Shown here: positions 55,196 through 63,506 of the stretch, in pieces | Layout: every line of letters starts with the position of its first letter | How positions within the stretch are numbered: position 1 is the stretch's first letter | Origin: Physcomitrium patens | Lineage: Eukaryota; Streptophyta; Bryopsida; Funariales; Funariaceae | DNA: 64,000 nt | Assembly (NCBI RefSeq): GCF_000002425.4 | Contig: NC_037253.1 | Span: 6,482,178 to 6,546,177 of the forward strand | Reading direction: 5' to 3' | Program-made: the position numbers and the translations under genes | Notes under the pieces: model-generated | The model's database searches: none | Seen by the model: only the letters and a program-made list of their open reading frames with translations | What the model was told of the DNA's origin: nothing

Positions 55196-55397
55196 AAAGA
55201 CAAGCTACCAATATGTATGGCACATGGCCAACTTTTTAACCATGTTTCTAATCTAAAAAGTCAATTATAGACACTTATAAAGTCAAAGCAACATCTATAA
55301 AGCTTCTATAAAGCTTTTATAGAGGATATTATAGAATTAATCTACTTTTATTTAATCATACAAATATTTATTGGTTTACATAGGTATGTCCATGACA
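55196..55397 (-). repeat. D-1 5' LTR, truncated
   Basis: Only the upstream 200 bp of the LTR remain (minus strand start TGTCATGGACATACC). A deletion joins it directly to the internal leader at 55195, removing the TATA box and the primer-binding site. Confidence 0.75.
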
Positions 55398-56407
55398 CAA
55401 GATTAAAATCAAATCTCTAGCCACTAAAATAACCACGTAAGACAAAATAAGGAGGTATTTGAAGATTGGCAATAAAGATTGATGGGCTAGCTTTAAGTTA
55501 ATTTCAAAGATGTAATTCTTTTTTTCAAAGGATTTGGAATGACTTTGCAATTATTATTCAAAATTAAGATTTTTATTAATGACTTAAGATTTATACAATA
55601 TGATTAGGACTAGCACTTTCAATTAGTTTGTGCAATTGGTGTCATATTTATAGGTTAAAATTTGATATTTCTTAGTTGATTAGATTTACTAAGTATGTAT
55701 AAAATTTTATATTAATTTAATAGTACAATTGAGAGATATCTGGATTTTAATACAAGAGGGTATTAGTAATTGGCAGCTTGGAGTTAAATAAGTTTTCTAT
55801 GATAACTAAATATCTATTAATTAAATTAAGGTAAAATTTGGCTTGATAATAGAAGACTTCAAGGTTAAGCTACACACCAATTTTTATTTGAAGTTAATAG
55901 TTGAAGAAGGAGAAATCACTACTAAAACATTTGCATCAACTTTTAAATTGGTGATCAAGTAACATCAATGTGGTTCTTGGGCTTTTTCTCACAATTTGTA
56001 AGTTGGATTGAGCTAAATTTTTTTAAGCATGTAGAATACTTATAGTGGAATTTGTATGCAAAATTTTGTATCAAGTAGATGGTCAAAATAGAAGTTACAG
56101 CATGCTGAAATTCACTAAAATTCACTGAAATTTCAGCAACTAAGATTAGGGCTTACAAGGAGAAATTGAAATTGCCTAATTATGAAAGTAATAAGACAAT
56201 TGGAATTTATGTATAGTTGAAATTACTAAGAAGAGTGTTTTTGAATACTTTATATTGGATTTTAGCACTTTTTAATTGAAATTCGAATTACTTTGTATTT
56301 AGATGGTTAAAACCTATTAAGCTTCCTAGACATTTGCAAAATACAACTTTACCTTCTACAACCAAGTGCCCTATATATTCTTAAGTAAGAATTCTTGAAA
56401 TATAATA
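55398..56407 (+). repeat. A2 3' LTR, right part
   Basis: It starts with the target copy CAAGA and matches 3960-4832, then ends TATAATA at 56407. It has about 130 bp near 55420-55540 that the 5' LTR lacks. Confidence 0.8.
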
Positions 56408-56411
56408 ATAG

Positions 56412-57550
56412 AATAATAAGAATTTTTAAGAAAAAAAAATTATTAAGGAAATTTGAAAGATAGTATTTACAATTATTGAAGGTGGAAAAGTCAATATTGG
56501 AGCCAAAGAAGGTTAAATTGTTTCTTCAAGCTTCTAATAGAAAATTGCAAGAAAAATTAGAATTGCTTCTTGAAGTCAATGAAGAAGTTGAAGGATTGAT
56601 GAGGAAGTAGAAAAATATTGAAGATGCTATGGATTTGCTTACAAAATTGAAAAAACTGAAAGATAGGATTAATATTCCAAGAATAATATAAGCACCTAAA
56701 ACTCAAGTGCATACAATACAATCAATAGTACCTATTATTCAATCTCCAATATCTACATCAAAGAAAGAAGATATGAAAGTTGAAGAAATTATATATGGGA
56801 TGTAAAATCTTTAAATTAAGAGCTAACATAAAGTATTGATGGAAAAAAAAAAAAAAACAAAACAAAATAAAACAAAAAAAAACAAAAAAAAAAACAAAGA
56901 AATTTTGATAATAGAAGAGAAGGAAAATCTTCTAAGATGCAAATTTGAGGAGACAAGGCTTGTGAAGCAACTTTACAAGAATTATGTAAAAAAGATACTT
57001 CAACAATATTGGAAGAAAAAACAAAAGAGATAAAGAATAAAAATAAATCAATAGCTTATAAAATTCTTTCTACTATTGAAGCAATAATAGATTTAAAGAA
57101 AGTATTGAAAGAACGTGTACTAATTGCTAAGGTGGACTTTACATTGAAAGATATTTTAGAAATTATAAAGAAAGAGTTTTTTGATTTTATTATTGATAAT
57201 ATTAAAAAGAAGAGACAAATAATGGGTGAAGCTGAAATAAGTCATGCTATTGATGCAAGGATATATAAGAACAAAGAAGAGATTGATAATTGTTACAAGT
57301 AATCAAAAAGTGAAAGAAATGGTTATAATCAAGAAGTTTATTTTGAAAATTATAGACAGAAGATAATAGAAGTTTCAACCATTATATTCAAAAGTATTAT
57401 ATATAGATAAATACAAAAGTATTGATAAAGGTAGAAGATAAAGAAGAATCAGTTGCTGCTTTAATTGATCACAATTTCAAAATAAATCTTATATCTAAGG
57501 ATCTTTATAAGAAGTAGATAGAATCAATTGATATATAGTATAGATAGACT
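56412..57550 (+). pseudogene. A1 gag (continued), linker and protease
   Basis: Directly after ATAG (56408-56411) the A1 gag resumes: 'LLRKFER', 'YLQLLKVEKSILEPKKVKLF', 'LQEKLELLLEVNEEVEGLM' (56440-56610). Poly-A-rich sequence follows at 56840-56900. The linker 57010-57302 reads 'SIAYKILSTIEAIIDLKKVL', 'VDFTLKDILEIIKKEFFDFI'. The protease at 57420-57540 reads 'ESVAALIDHNFKINLISKDL' (D-H active site). It ends at about 57550, where a D element begins. Confidence 0.7.
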
Positions 57551-57558
57551 ATATACCT

Positions 57559-58215
57559 TATTATAGTACATTCTTCTATGCAATAAATACCTTTCTTTCC
57601 TACTTATGATTATCTTCTATAACTCAATGGTTTTGACTTCTCAAAATTTAATAAACTTATGGCAAAAAATTTAGCAAATTATTTATTTGAGCTATATACA
57701 ATAATGAAGGTATAATTAAAAAAACTGAAAAATAAAAAAAGACCAATACAAATGCATATCATAATGAGAAACTTTAATTTCATGTTGGAAAAAAAGTATA
57801 ATTATTTTGTCACAATATTAAGACTAGTTGCCTTTGTGACAAGTTGGATTATTGTAGGCTTTGACTATTTCTTATTTGTAAACAAATCAAACTTATTGTC
57901 TATTGATTACATCTATCAAAGTCTATAAAGATCCATCCCATATTTTATGTATCTCTTCTTAAGCCATATAAGATAATGAATATCTTAGAAAGAAGACAAA
58001 TATCATTTCTATTTGTAAAAATGAATAATAATCAAGAATTTGAAATAGAAGAATTCTTAGATTTAAGGTAGCACCAAAATAGGTTGAAATATCTTATTCA
58101 TTGGTATAGATATAATATTAGTAAATACATTTGGAAATAAGCTAAGAATCTTACAATTACAACAAAGAAGATTGATACTTTTTATCAATAATATTCATCA
58201 AAATTAAGATGAAGA
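57559..58215 (+). pseudogene. D+2 integrase C-terminus and chromodomain
   Basis: 'GFDFSKFNKLMAKNLANYLF', 'PYKIMNILERRQ', 'EFEIEEFLDLR', 'NRLKYLIHWYRYNISKYIWK' and 'FYQ' before 'SSKLR' correspond one to one with D+ 30120-30705. The chromodomain Trp cage residues remain in part. Confidence 0.7.
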
Positions 58216-58289
58216 ATAATAAATCTTTGTCATAAAAAAGATGCAGTTTAAAAAAGATTGTATTTTACCTTCTATCTTTGTTTGTAGTA

Positions 58290-58718
58290 CTAAAGAGATA
58301 GAGAAACAATAACTAGTTGATTCAATATAAGAGCTATTATTTGTTAACTTACCAAATAAAAAAAATTTAATCGTCATAATCTTCAATACAACATAATAAA
58401 GATGAAGACCTTCAATAACAACAAGTTCTTCTTTGAATAGATGATAAGATACAATGCGTTTGATATCATAATTTTAACAAAGATTTTTAATGTTTGGTTA
58501 TTTCATCGAAGGTAGGAATAATTCTTAATGGTCTTACAAATATTTTGTTTGAAAAAAGTAATGAAGGCCTCAACAATGGCGAATTAACAAGATAGTCTTC
58601 TTGCCTTAGAATGAAGCATTAATGATGGCTAAAAGGACCTATCAATTACCTTCAAAAGAAACAAAGATCAAAATATATGGCACATATAATTTGCTACATC
58701 CTTGACTTTTTTAATATA
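58290..58718 (+). pseudogene. D+2 conserved 3' ORF
   Basis: A degraded copy: '...IQCV*YHNFNKDF', 'CLVISSKVGIILNGLTNILF', 'EKSNEGLNNGELTR', '*WLKGPINYLQKKQRSKYMA', 'ICYILDFFNI'. Reading frame and end agree with the other copies. The Tc1-like element inserted in the last codons: the target TA lies in the 'AAC ATA TGA' end. Confidence 0.6.
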
Positions 58719-58946
58719 TAATGACTTAAAATACTATTTCAATATTAACATATTTTGGAAAGAATGGTATATAATAGATGAATTATAGTAAATAATAATA
58801 TGTGGTTTGTATAGTAAATGAAGTACTCTTTTACAGCTACCAAATGAGCCTAGATTAAAAAGAATCTATTAGATAATTATAGAGCTATAATCAATCTAAT
58901 TTGAAATAGTATTAAAATATTTTTTTGAATGTGGTATCTAATTTTA
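58719..58946 (+). repeat. left terminal inverted repeat of the Tc1-like element
   Basis: It aligns with the reverse complement of 60369-60596 across its whole length, with scattered mostly transitional differences (for example GTGGTATCTAATTTT against GTGGTGTCTAATTTT at the inner end). Confidence 0.88.
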
Positions 58947-58948
58947 TA

Positions 58949-59914
58949 TCAGTACTTTGTAGGACCTCTTTTGACCTTTAAAACTGCTTCCAATCTCTAA
59001 CACATACTTTCTATTAACTTTTGGCACAAAATTACTTCAATATTATTTCATTCCACAACTACTCTTTTCCATAATTATCAAAACCCCTTTGGTTTTTTCT
59101 TCTAGGTATTGAGCTAGTATTTGAAGTGCTTTCAAAGATGTTCAATGGTATTAAAATCAAAAAATTGAGTATGCCAATCCATTACTTTAATCTCATGATG
59201 ATCAAATTACTTCTATACTAATTTTGAATTATGCTTGTAGTCATTATCTTACTAAAAAAATTCCTCTTCTTTAGAAATCTCACATTCTTCAATATTAGAG
59301 AGTAGATTTTTTTTAAGTATTTCCACAAATTCCTTAGCATCCATCTTCTTCTCAACCTTTGCCATCCTCTCAATTCCATCCCATCCCATATAATTCCATA
59401 CCATTATGTTTCTACCTCCATGATTAACTATTTCTTGAATCTTCTTATCAAGCAACGATTGATCTTTTTATTTCCACACCTACTTTCTTCCATCTTATCC
59501 AAATCTATTGATTTTTGTCTCATCTGACCAAATAACCCTCTTCCAATCCTCCATAGTCCATTCTTTGTACTTCAAAGTAGAATCCAATCGTTATTTCTAA
59601 TGGTGGATAGATAATAGTGGCTTTTTTTTTCTTCACTATAGCTTTTATATTCTATTTTTTGAAAATATTTCAAATAGTTTGGATTAACACAAGATTACTA
59701 ATAATATTGTTAATATTTTTAGTAGCTTCAACAACATTTTTAGCCTTCTCAGTGGTGATTTAGCAAAAGATTGTCTTTTTATTTACTACAATGTAAACTT
59801 GGCTATAATAGCTTTACTACAGCCAAATTTAGAAGTAATTTGACCATAAGATTTTTGAGAATGGAAAAGAGCAAAGGTGATCTTATCTTAGAGAGATTGA
59901 AAAATGGGTCTCAT
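58949..59914 (-). pseudogene. Tc1-like DD34E transposase
   Basis: On the minus strand the ATG at 59914 opens 'MRPIFQSL*DKITFALFHSQ', 'SYGQITSKFGCSKAIIAKFT', a helix-turn-helix of the Tc1 type. The catalytic domain has 'WKRVIWSDETKINRFG' (first Asp), 'GGRNIMVWNYMGWDGIERMA' (59410-59350), 'DNDYKHNSKL' (second Asp) and 'DFNTIEHL' (Glu), with exactly 34 residues between second Asp and Glu. The C-terminal 'CQKLIESM' and 'RGPTKY' are typical. It is about 321 codons with one frameshift and about ten stops. Stops are CAA/CAG to TAA/TAG and CGA/TGG to TGA. It cut and pasted the element at TA sites. Confidence 0.9.
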
Positions 59915-60054
59915 AATTATTTAAAGAATTGTTAAGGACACAAGAATCTGACAAAAAAATATGTCAAGGTTAAAGACAAAGAATGAGATTGATAGCAAAA
60001 GTGGTTTCAAAGATTCTCATTTATACTAAATTGAAAGTTACAAAAATCTATAGT

Positions 60055-60205
60055 ACTTTCTATAGAAGTTTTTTAGAAGTCTTAAGAAGCTTCTAGACGT
60101 TTAAAGAGGCTTCTAAAAGCCTATGGAACTTTCTAAAAGATTGTGGAAGATTCTACAAATATCTAGAAGGTTTTAAAAATTTATAGAAGATTCTAGAAGG
60201 TCCTA
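60055..60205. promoter_or_regulatory. GAA/TTC array upstream of the transposase
   Basis: About 150 bp of repeated nGAAn and nTTCn units, 140-290 bp before the transposase ATG. It includes a perfect three-unit heat-shock-element-like sequence GAAGATTCTAGAA at 60186-60198 and GAAGCTTCTAGAC near 60085. It could be a promoter element or transposase-binding repeats. Confidence 0.4.
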
Positions 60206-60368
60206 GAATGTAATAATTTGGAATATATCCATGCCAAGAATTGTGATTAAGAATGATTCTTTTATAGGTGCTAATAAGTATTAATGATGCCATTAGATTA
60301 GTAATAATATTTTCATAATAAATCTGATGATAATAGAATGTTGTAATATTGAATAATTGATAGAATCC

Positions 60369-60596
60369 AAAAATTAGACACCACACTCAAAAAATTATAT
60401 CAATACTTCTCCAAATTAGATTAGTCATAGCTCCACAATTACCTAATAGATTCTTTTCAATCTAGGCTCATTTAGTAGCTATAAAGGAATACTTTATTTG
60501 CTATACAAACCATGTGTAATTATTCACTATAATTCATATGTAATACACCATTCTTTTCAAAATATGTCAACATTGAAATAATTTTTTGAGTCATAG
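60369..60596 (-). repeat. right terminal inverted repeat of the Tc1-like element
   Basis: It ends TTTTTTGAGTCATAG followed by TA. Within this repeat an outer ATAATTTTTTGAGT (60578-60591) and an inner ACTCAAAAAATTAT (60385-60398) are perfect 14-bp reverse complements of each other. Confidence 0.88.
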
Positions 60597-60642
60597 TATG
60601 ATGATCGCTCTTTGTAGAACTTATTCCTAAAAAGATGGATAA

Positions 60643-61173
60643 TGTCAAAAGACATACATATATACTTAGATAAAAAGTACTAGGTAGAAGATAAATGTAA
60701 GTAGATTTGATATTATCTTCTAGCATAGCTTCTTAGAAGCTTTATGGATGTATATTTGATTTTATACATGTTTATTACTAATTGGTAGGTTAGAAATTTA
60801 GCAACAAATTAACCAAGTGTCACACATGTAGATGGCTTGTGATACAAGTCAATGATATGAAAAGCATATATAAAACTTATTTTATAAGTTAAAATAGGTG
60901 TCTTACAAATTAAACACATGTTGGAGATCATATAGGACATCGCCACATAGCTCCTAATTGATAGTATATATGGAGCTAAAAATGAAATCTTTTTCACTCT
61001 TGTGAATGTCTTTCTAGTCCTTGATCTTATTTGAAGGTTTTTTAATTTTTTTTACCTTTAATAAGAACAATTCTAATTTCAATATTATATTAATTTTGAG
61101 TAAATATCTATTCTTCTTAAGTTATACAAGAATGTATTGAATTTTTGGTTCTTCAAGATTCATATCCTTGACA
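60643..61173 (+). repeat. D+2 LTR (3')
   Basis: 531 bp. Start TGTCAAAAGACATAC, TATATGG box at about 60967, CACTCTTGTGAA at about 60995 (transcript-start equivalent with one change), end CATATCCTTGACA. It aligns with 48691-49239. Confidence 0.85.
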
Positions 61174-61229
61174 GAGAAATAAAGAGTTGCACCTAGGCAT
61201 CAAGAAAAACTATTCCCACTCTAAAATTG

Positions 61230-62130
61230 TTCTCATTGATCATTGTGGCTCATTTCACAAACTCCACCAAAAGCCACCACCTCTCCATTGACCGACCCAA
61301 ATGACTAACCCCAAGACCATTGACCCCATTGTCATAATGGTGGATGGATCCAAATTTGCACAAATCTTTGAGATCCAGCCCACAGAAACCAATTGACTTA
61401 AACCGTCAAACCGTCACCTCTAGGGCGACACATGTTGACATTGCTGCTCGACCAACCACTGGACAAGGAAGTGTCCGATCTACAAAACGGAAGAACGCCT
61501 GAAGCGCCTCACAGTCCACCTCCAAGATCTCTGCTCCCCAGCCTCCTCTGATCGATCACACAGCCTCCGAGTGGACTTCGACACTAAAGACTCTGATTCA
61601 GCATCCGAATCCAATACCTTGACCTCATTGTAAAACACAAATTCTTTCGGTCAAGCCCTCACTGTCTAGACAGCAGTTCACGACCAATCTTGGTGCCTCA
61701 ATTTCAGCGCCATCTCGCACGTTACTGATTCCTTGCATCTTCTAGACTCATTAGAACTCGAACCTCTTACTAGAACGGTACGCTTGGCAGGGGGGCAACA
61801 TCACCGTGTATATGACAAGGGCCGTGCCACAATTTCTACCCACGGCCCGAATAAGTTCATCGACAACGTTTGGTATGTGCCTTCTCTTGTCGACAATCTT
61901 CTCTCAATCAGTAAAATCTGAGACTCCAGATTTCTCCATGTATTTGCATCCAAATGTTGCCAAATTATTAACTGTGAGACAGGAGAGATATTCGCACAGG
62001 CTGCACGCCATCATGCATCTGATCTTTACCGCCTCACACCCGCAACAGCTGAACTCATCTACTCACTCTCAGGCTCTCATAAAAAAGAGTCCATCTACAC
62101 CAACACACTTATGTCAACCAAATCCTACAA
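61230..62130 (+). pseudogene. Ty1/copia gag end, protease and GAG-pre-integrase
   Basis: A CCHC knuckle at 61433-61474 reads C-*-H-C-C-S-T-N-H-W-T-R-K-C. The protease reads 'WCLNFSAISHVTDS' (61690-61735), where the catalytic D-S-G is N-F-S; the open stretch to 61921 has 'TVRLAGGQHHRVYDKGRATI' and 'NVWYVPSLVDNLLSISKI', a standard copia protease end. After a stop, 'CCQIINCETGEIFAQAARHH' and 'SDLYRLTPATAEL' are the GAG-pre-integrase part. Base composition is clearly less AT-rich than the nest, so this copy is younger or less methylated. The left end abuts the D LTR; integrase is not found. Confidence 0.85.
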
Positions 62131-62139
62131 GAATTCAAC

Positions 62140-62690
62140 ATGGAAACTTGTAATCCATCTCACATTCCACTCAATGAGAGACTAAAACTTACAAAGGACA
62201 TGGGAACAGAAAATACGGACGCAACACAATATAGAAGCATGGTTGGCAAACTAATATTTTTGACAAATATTAGACCTGAAATTGTCTTTGCAGTTCATTG
62301 TGTAGCAAAATTTATGCAAACACCTCAACAAACCATCTACAGGCTGTAAAATATTACAATATATTTGAAAGACATCAAACTATAGACTATTCTATCCTAC
62401 AACCAACTCATAAGAACTTCTTGGATATTCAGATGCCGATTGGGGAAATGATATTGACGACAGAAGATCCATTAGCGGCTGTATCTTTAACCTAGGAGAA
62501 GGACCAATCACATGGAAATGCAAAGGACAAAACTCAATATCTACATCATCAACGGAATCTGAGTACAGATATTTAATGGAATATACAAAAGAGGCAATCT
62601 GACTAAGGCAACTATTCACAGAACCAGGTGTAATTAGCAACCTTCCCACTCCTCTTCATGTTGATAACCGAAGCAGAGTGCATGACCATG
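62140..62690 (+). pseudogene. Ty1/copia RT end and RNase H
   Basis: 'ATQYRSMVGKLIFLTNIRPE', 'IVFAVHCVAKFMQTPQQTIY' (62218-62340), then in other frames 'TIDYSILQPTHKNFLDI', 'DADWG'-like, 'RRSISGY', 'ITWKCKGQNSIS' and 'SSTESEYRYLMEYTKEAI'. This is the copia RT tail and RNase H with the conserved 'STEAEY' Glu. Integrase and the RT core are deleted between 62130 and 62140. Confidence 0.85.
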
Positions 62691-62699
62691 AGTCGCATT

Positions 62700-63180
62700 C
62701 CAATTGGAATGCAATTGATGACACAATTGCCAAGTGCCTTGGCCGAGTGCCTCCAAATAAAAAGGCCAGACACAGAAGTCAAAGATACTTTGCAACTCGA
62801 CGTGTGGTCTAACCCTATGTTACAGGCTGGAACTCGATCTAAAAGAAGTATACTGGTAGGGACTCGACAAACATACCGTCTTGGCTGTAAAGTTCGTCTT
62901 GATGCTTTCAATTGTTGCTGTGCCACTTCCTCAACAAGCTAGGAAAGAGTTTGGCAAGCATCTTCTGTATTATCGAGTCCGTCTGTTCAAGCTAGAAAAA
63001 GCACAAGCAGAAGAAGGTAAGCGAAGAAGTTCTTGAGATCTAAAACCCTTGACGAAATACCTGCAAGACAGTGAGTACATGTCTTTTGAAGCAGATGTAG
63101 ATCATTGTTCCTGCCGAAATCTTCATTTCTACGATTCAGTATTAGTAGTCGAATGGTTTGCGGAATAGGGTGAGCCTCCA
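62700..63180. other. unassigned, GC-richer sequence; possible exon
   Basis: No repeat match in the window. A plus-strand open stretch of about 50 codons (62855-63013) reads 'KHTVLAVKFVLMLSIVAVPL', 'EFGKHLLYYRVRLFKLEKAQ' and stops at a donor-like GAAG/GTAAGC. It might be an exon of a host gene or a captured gene piece. A palindromic CATTCCAATTGGAATG is at about 62697-62712. Confidence 0.25.
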
Positions 63181-63506
63181 TGGAATTTCACATAGCTATG
63201 GAAATTAATAGCTAATGTTTACCTGGTTGAGATTCCATATGTCAAGCACCAAATCCTTTACAACTCTACGTGAAATGTGTTTTCTTGCTGGTGGTTTTGC
63301 AATTTTGAATTCCGTTACTCGTAGTTGCGCTCGGTCAGTCGCGTTGCATCTTTCCACTTGAGAGGCTTTTCGGCGCTTTGATCCCATCCAATAAATAGTC
63401 GCAACATTGCAATGTTTTCTTTCATGGCATATGTTTCCAAACCAACCATAAGACCTTAAACTCTATTGTTGCATTGTCGTGTTCTACTGTTGCAGAGTTT
63501 GCAGCT
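63181..63506 (+). promoter_or_regulatory. upstream region of the terminal gene
   Basis: 326 bp without repeats. A CCAAT at about 63388 is followed by AATAAATAG (63391-63399), a possible weak TATA element about 110 bp before the ATG. The intervening sequence could be the 5' leader. Promoter assignment is tentative. Confidence 0.35.

Larger units (their letters stand above)
13626..55397 (-). mobile_element. element D-1: chromodomain gypsy inserted in the A2 3' LTR
   Basis: D-1 runs from TGTCAACAACATGAA (13626) to GTCCATGACA (55397). The 5-bp duplication is TAAGA on the left (13621-13625) and CAAGA on the right (55398-55402); the empty site in the A2 5' LTR reads ACAAGATTG near 3955-3965. On the minus strand, 5' to 3': truncated 5' LTR, gag (55030-54010), protease, RT, integrase, chromodomain, 3' ORF, 3' LTR. 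It is interrupted by F- at 17315-51815 and by an E LTR at 14419-16914. It is the most decayed D copy of the nest. Confidence 0.8.
3605..56407 (+). mobile_element. element A2: full-length Ty3/gypsy, host of the inner nest
   Basis: A2 runs from TGTTGTATTCTAACA at 3605 to TATAATA at 56407 (a TACGACA end with all three susceptible bases changed). It sits in A1 gag. The flanks are GCGG (3601-3604) and ATAG (56408-56411), which agree with a 4-bp duplication of GCGG after C-to-T and G-to-A changes; the paralogous A2 gag has GCAG at the same site (5371-5374). Order: LTR, gag, protease, [solo LTR], RT, RNase H, integrase, 3' LTR. The 3' LTR is split at 13625/55398 by D-1. The whole copy is riddled with stops. 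Confidence 0.8.
58719..60596 (-). mobile_element. Tc1-like DD34E transposon
   Basis: 1878 bp, flanked by TA (58717-58718 and 60597-60598), inside the end of the D+2 3' ORF. Uninterrupted sequence in D-2 reads AACATATGATGACC at this place. It has terminal inverted repeats of about 228 bp (58719-58946 and 60369-60596), which start TAATGACTTAAAA and CTATGACTCAAAA read from outside. One minus-strand transposase pseudogene lies in between. A typical Tc1/mariner layout. Confidence 0.88.
57559..61173 (+). mobile_element. 5'-truncated D element (D+2) carrying a Tc1-like transposon
   Basis: It begins in the integrase C-terminal part (matching D+ from about 30050), continues through the chromodomain and the 3' ORF, is interrupted by the Tc1-like element at 58719-60596, and ends with a D LTR (60643-61173). 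Both its left junction with A1 and its right flank lack an obvious duplication, so it is a fragment. Confidence 0.75.

Noticed and set aside
60153-60386. 77-codon minus-strand open frame inside the Tc1-like element
   Set aside because: It lies in the GAA/TTC repeats and the terminal repeat, upstream of the transposase, with no conserved motif.
62392-62926. Minus-strand open frames over the copia RNase H region
   Set aside because: They are shadows of the plus-strand copia frame and of the sequence after it.
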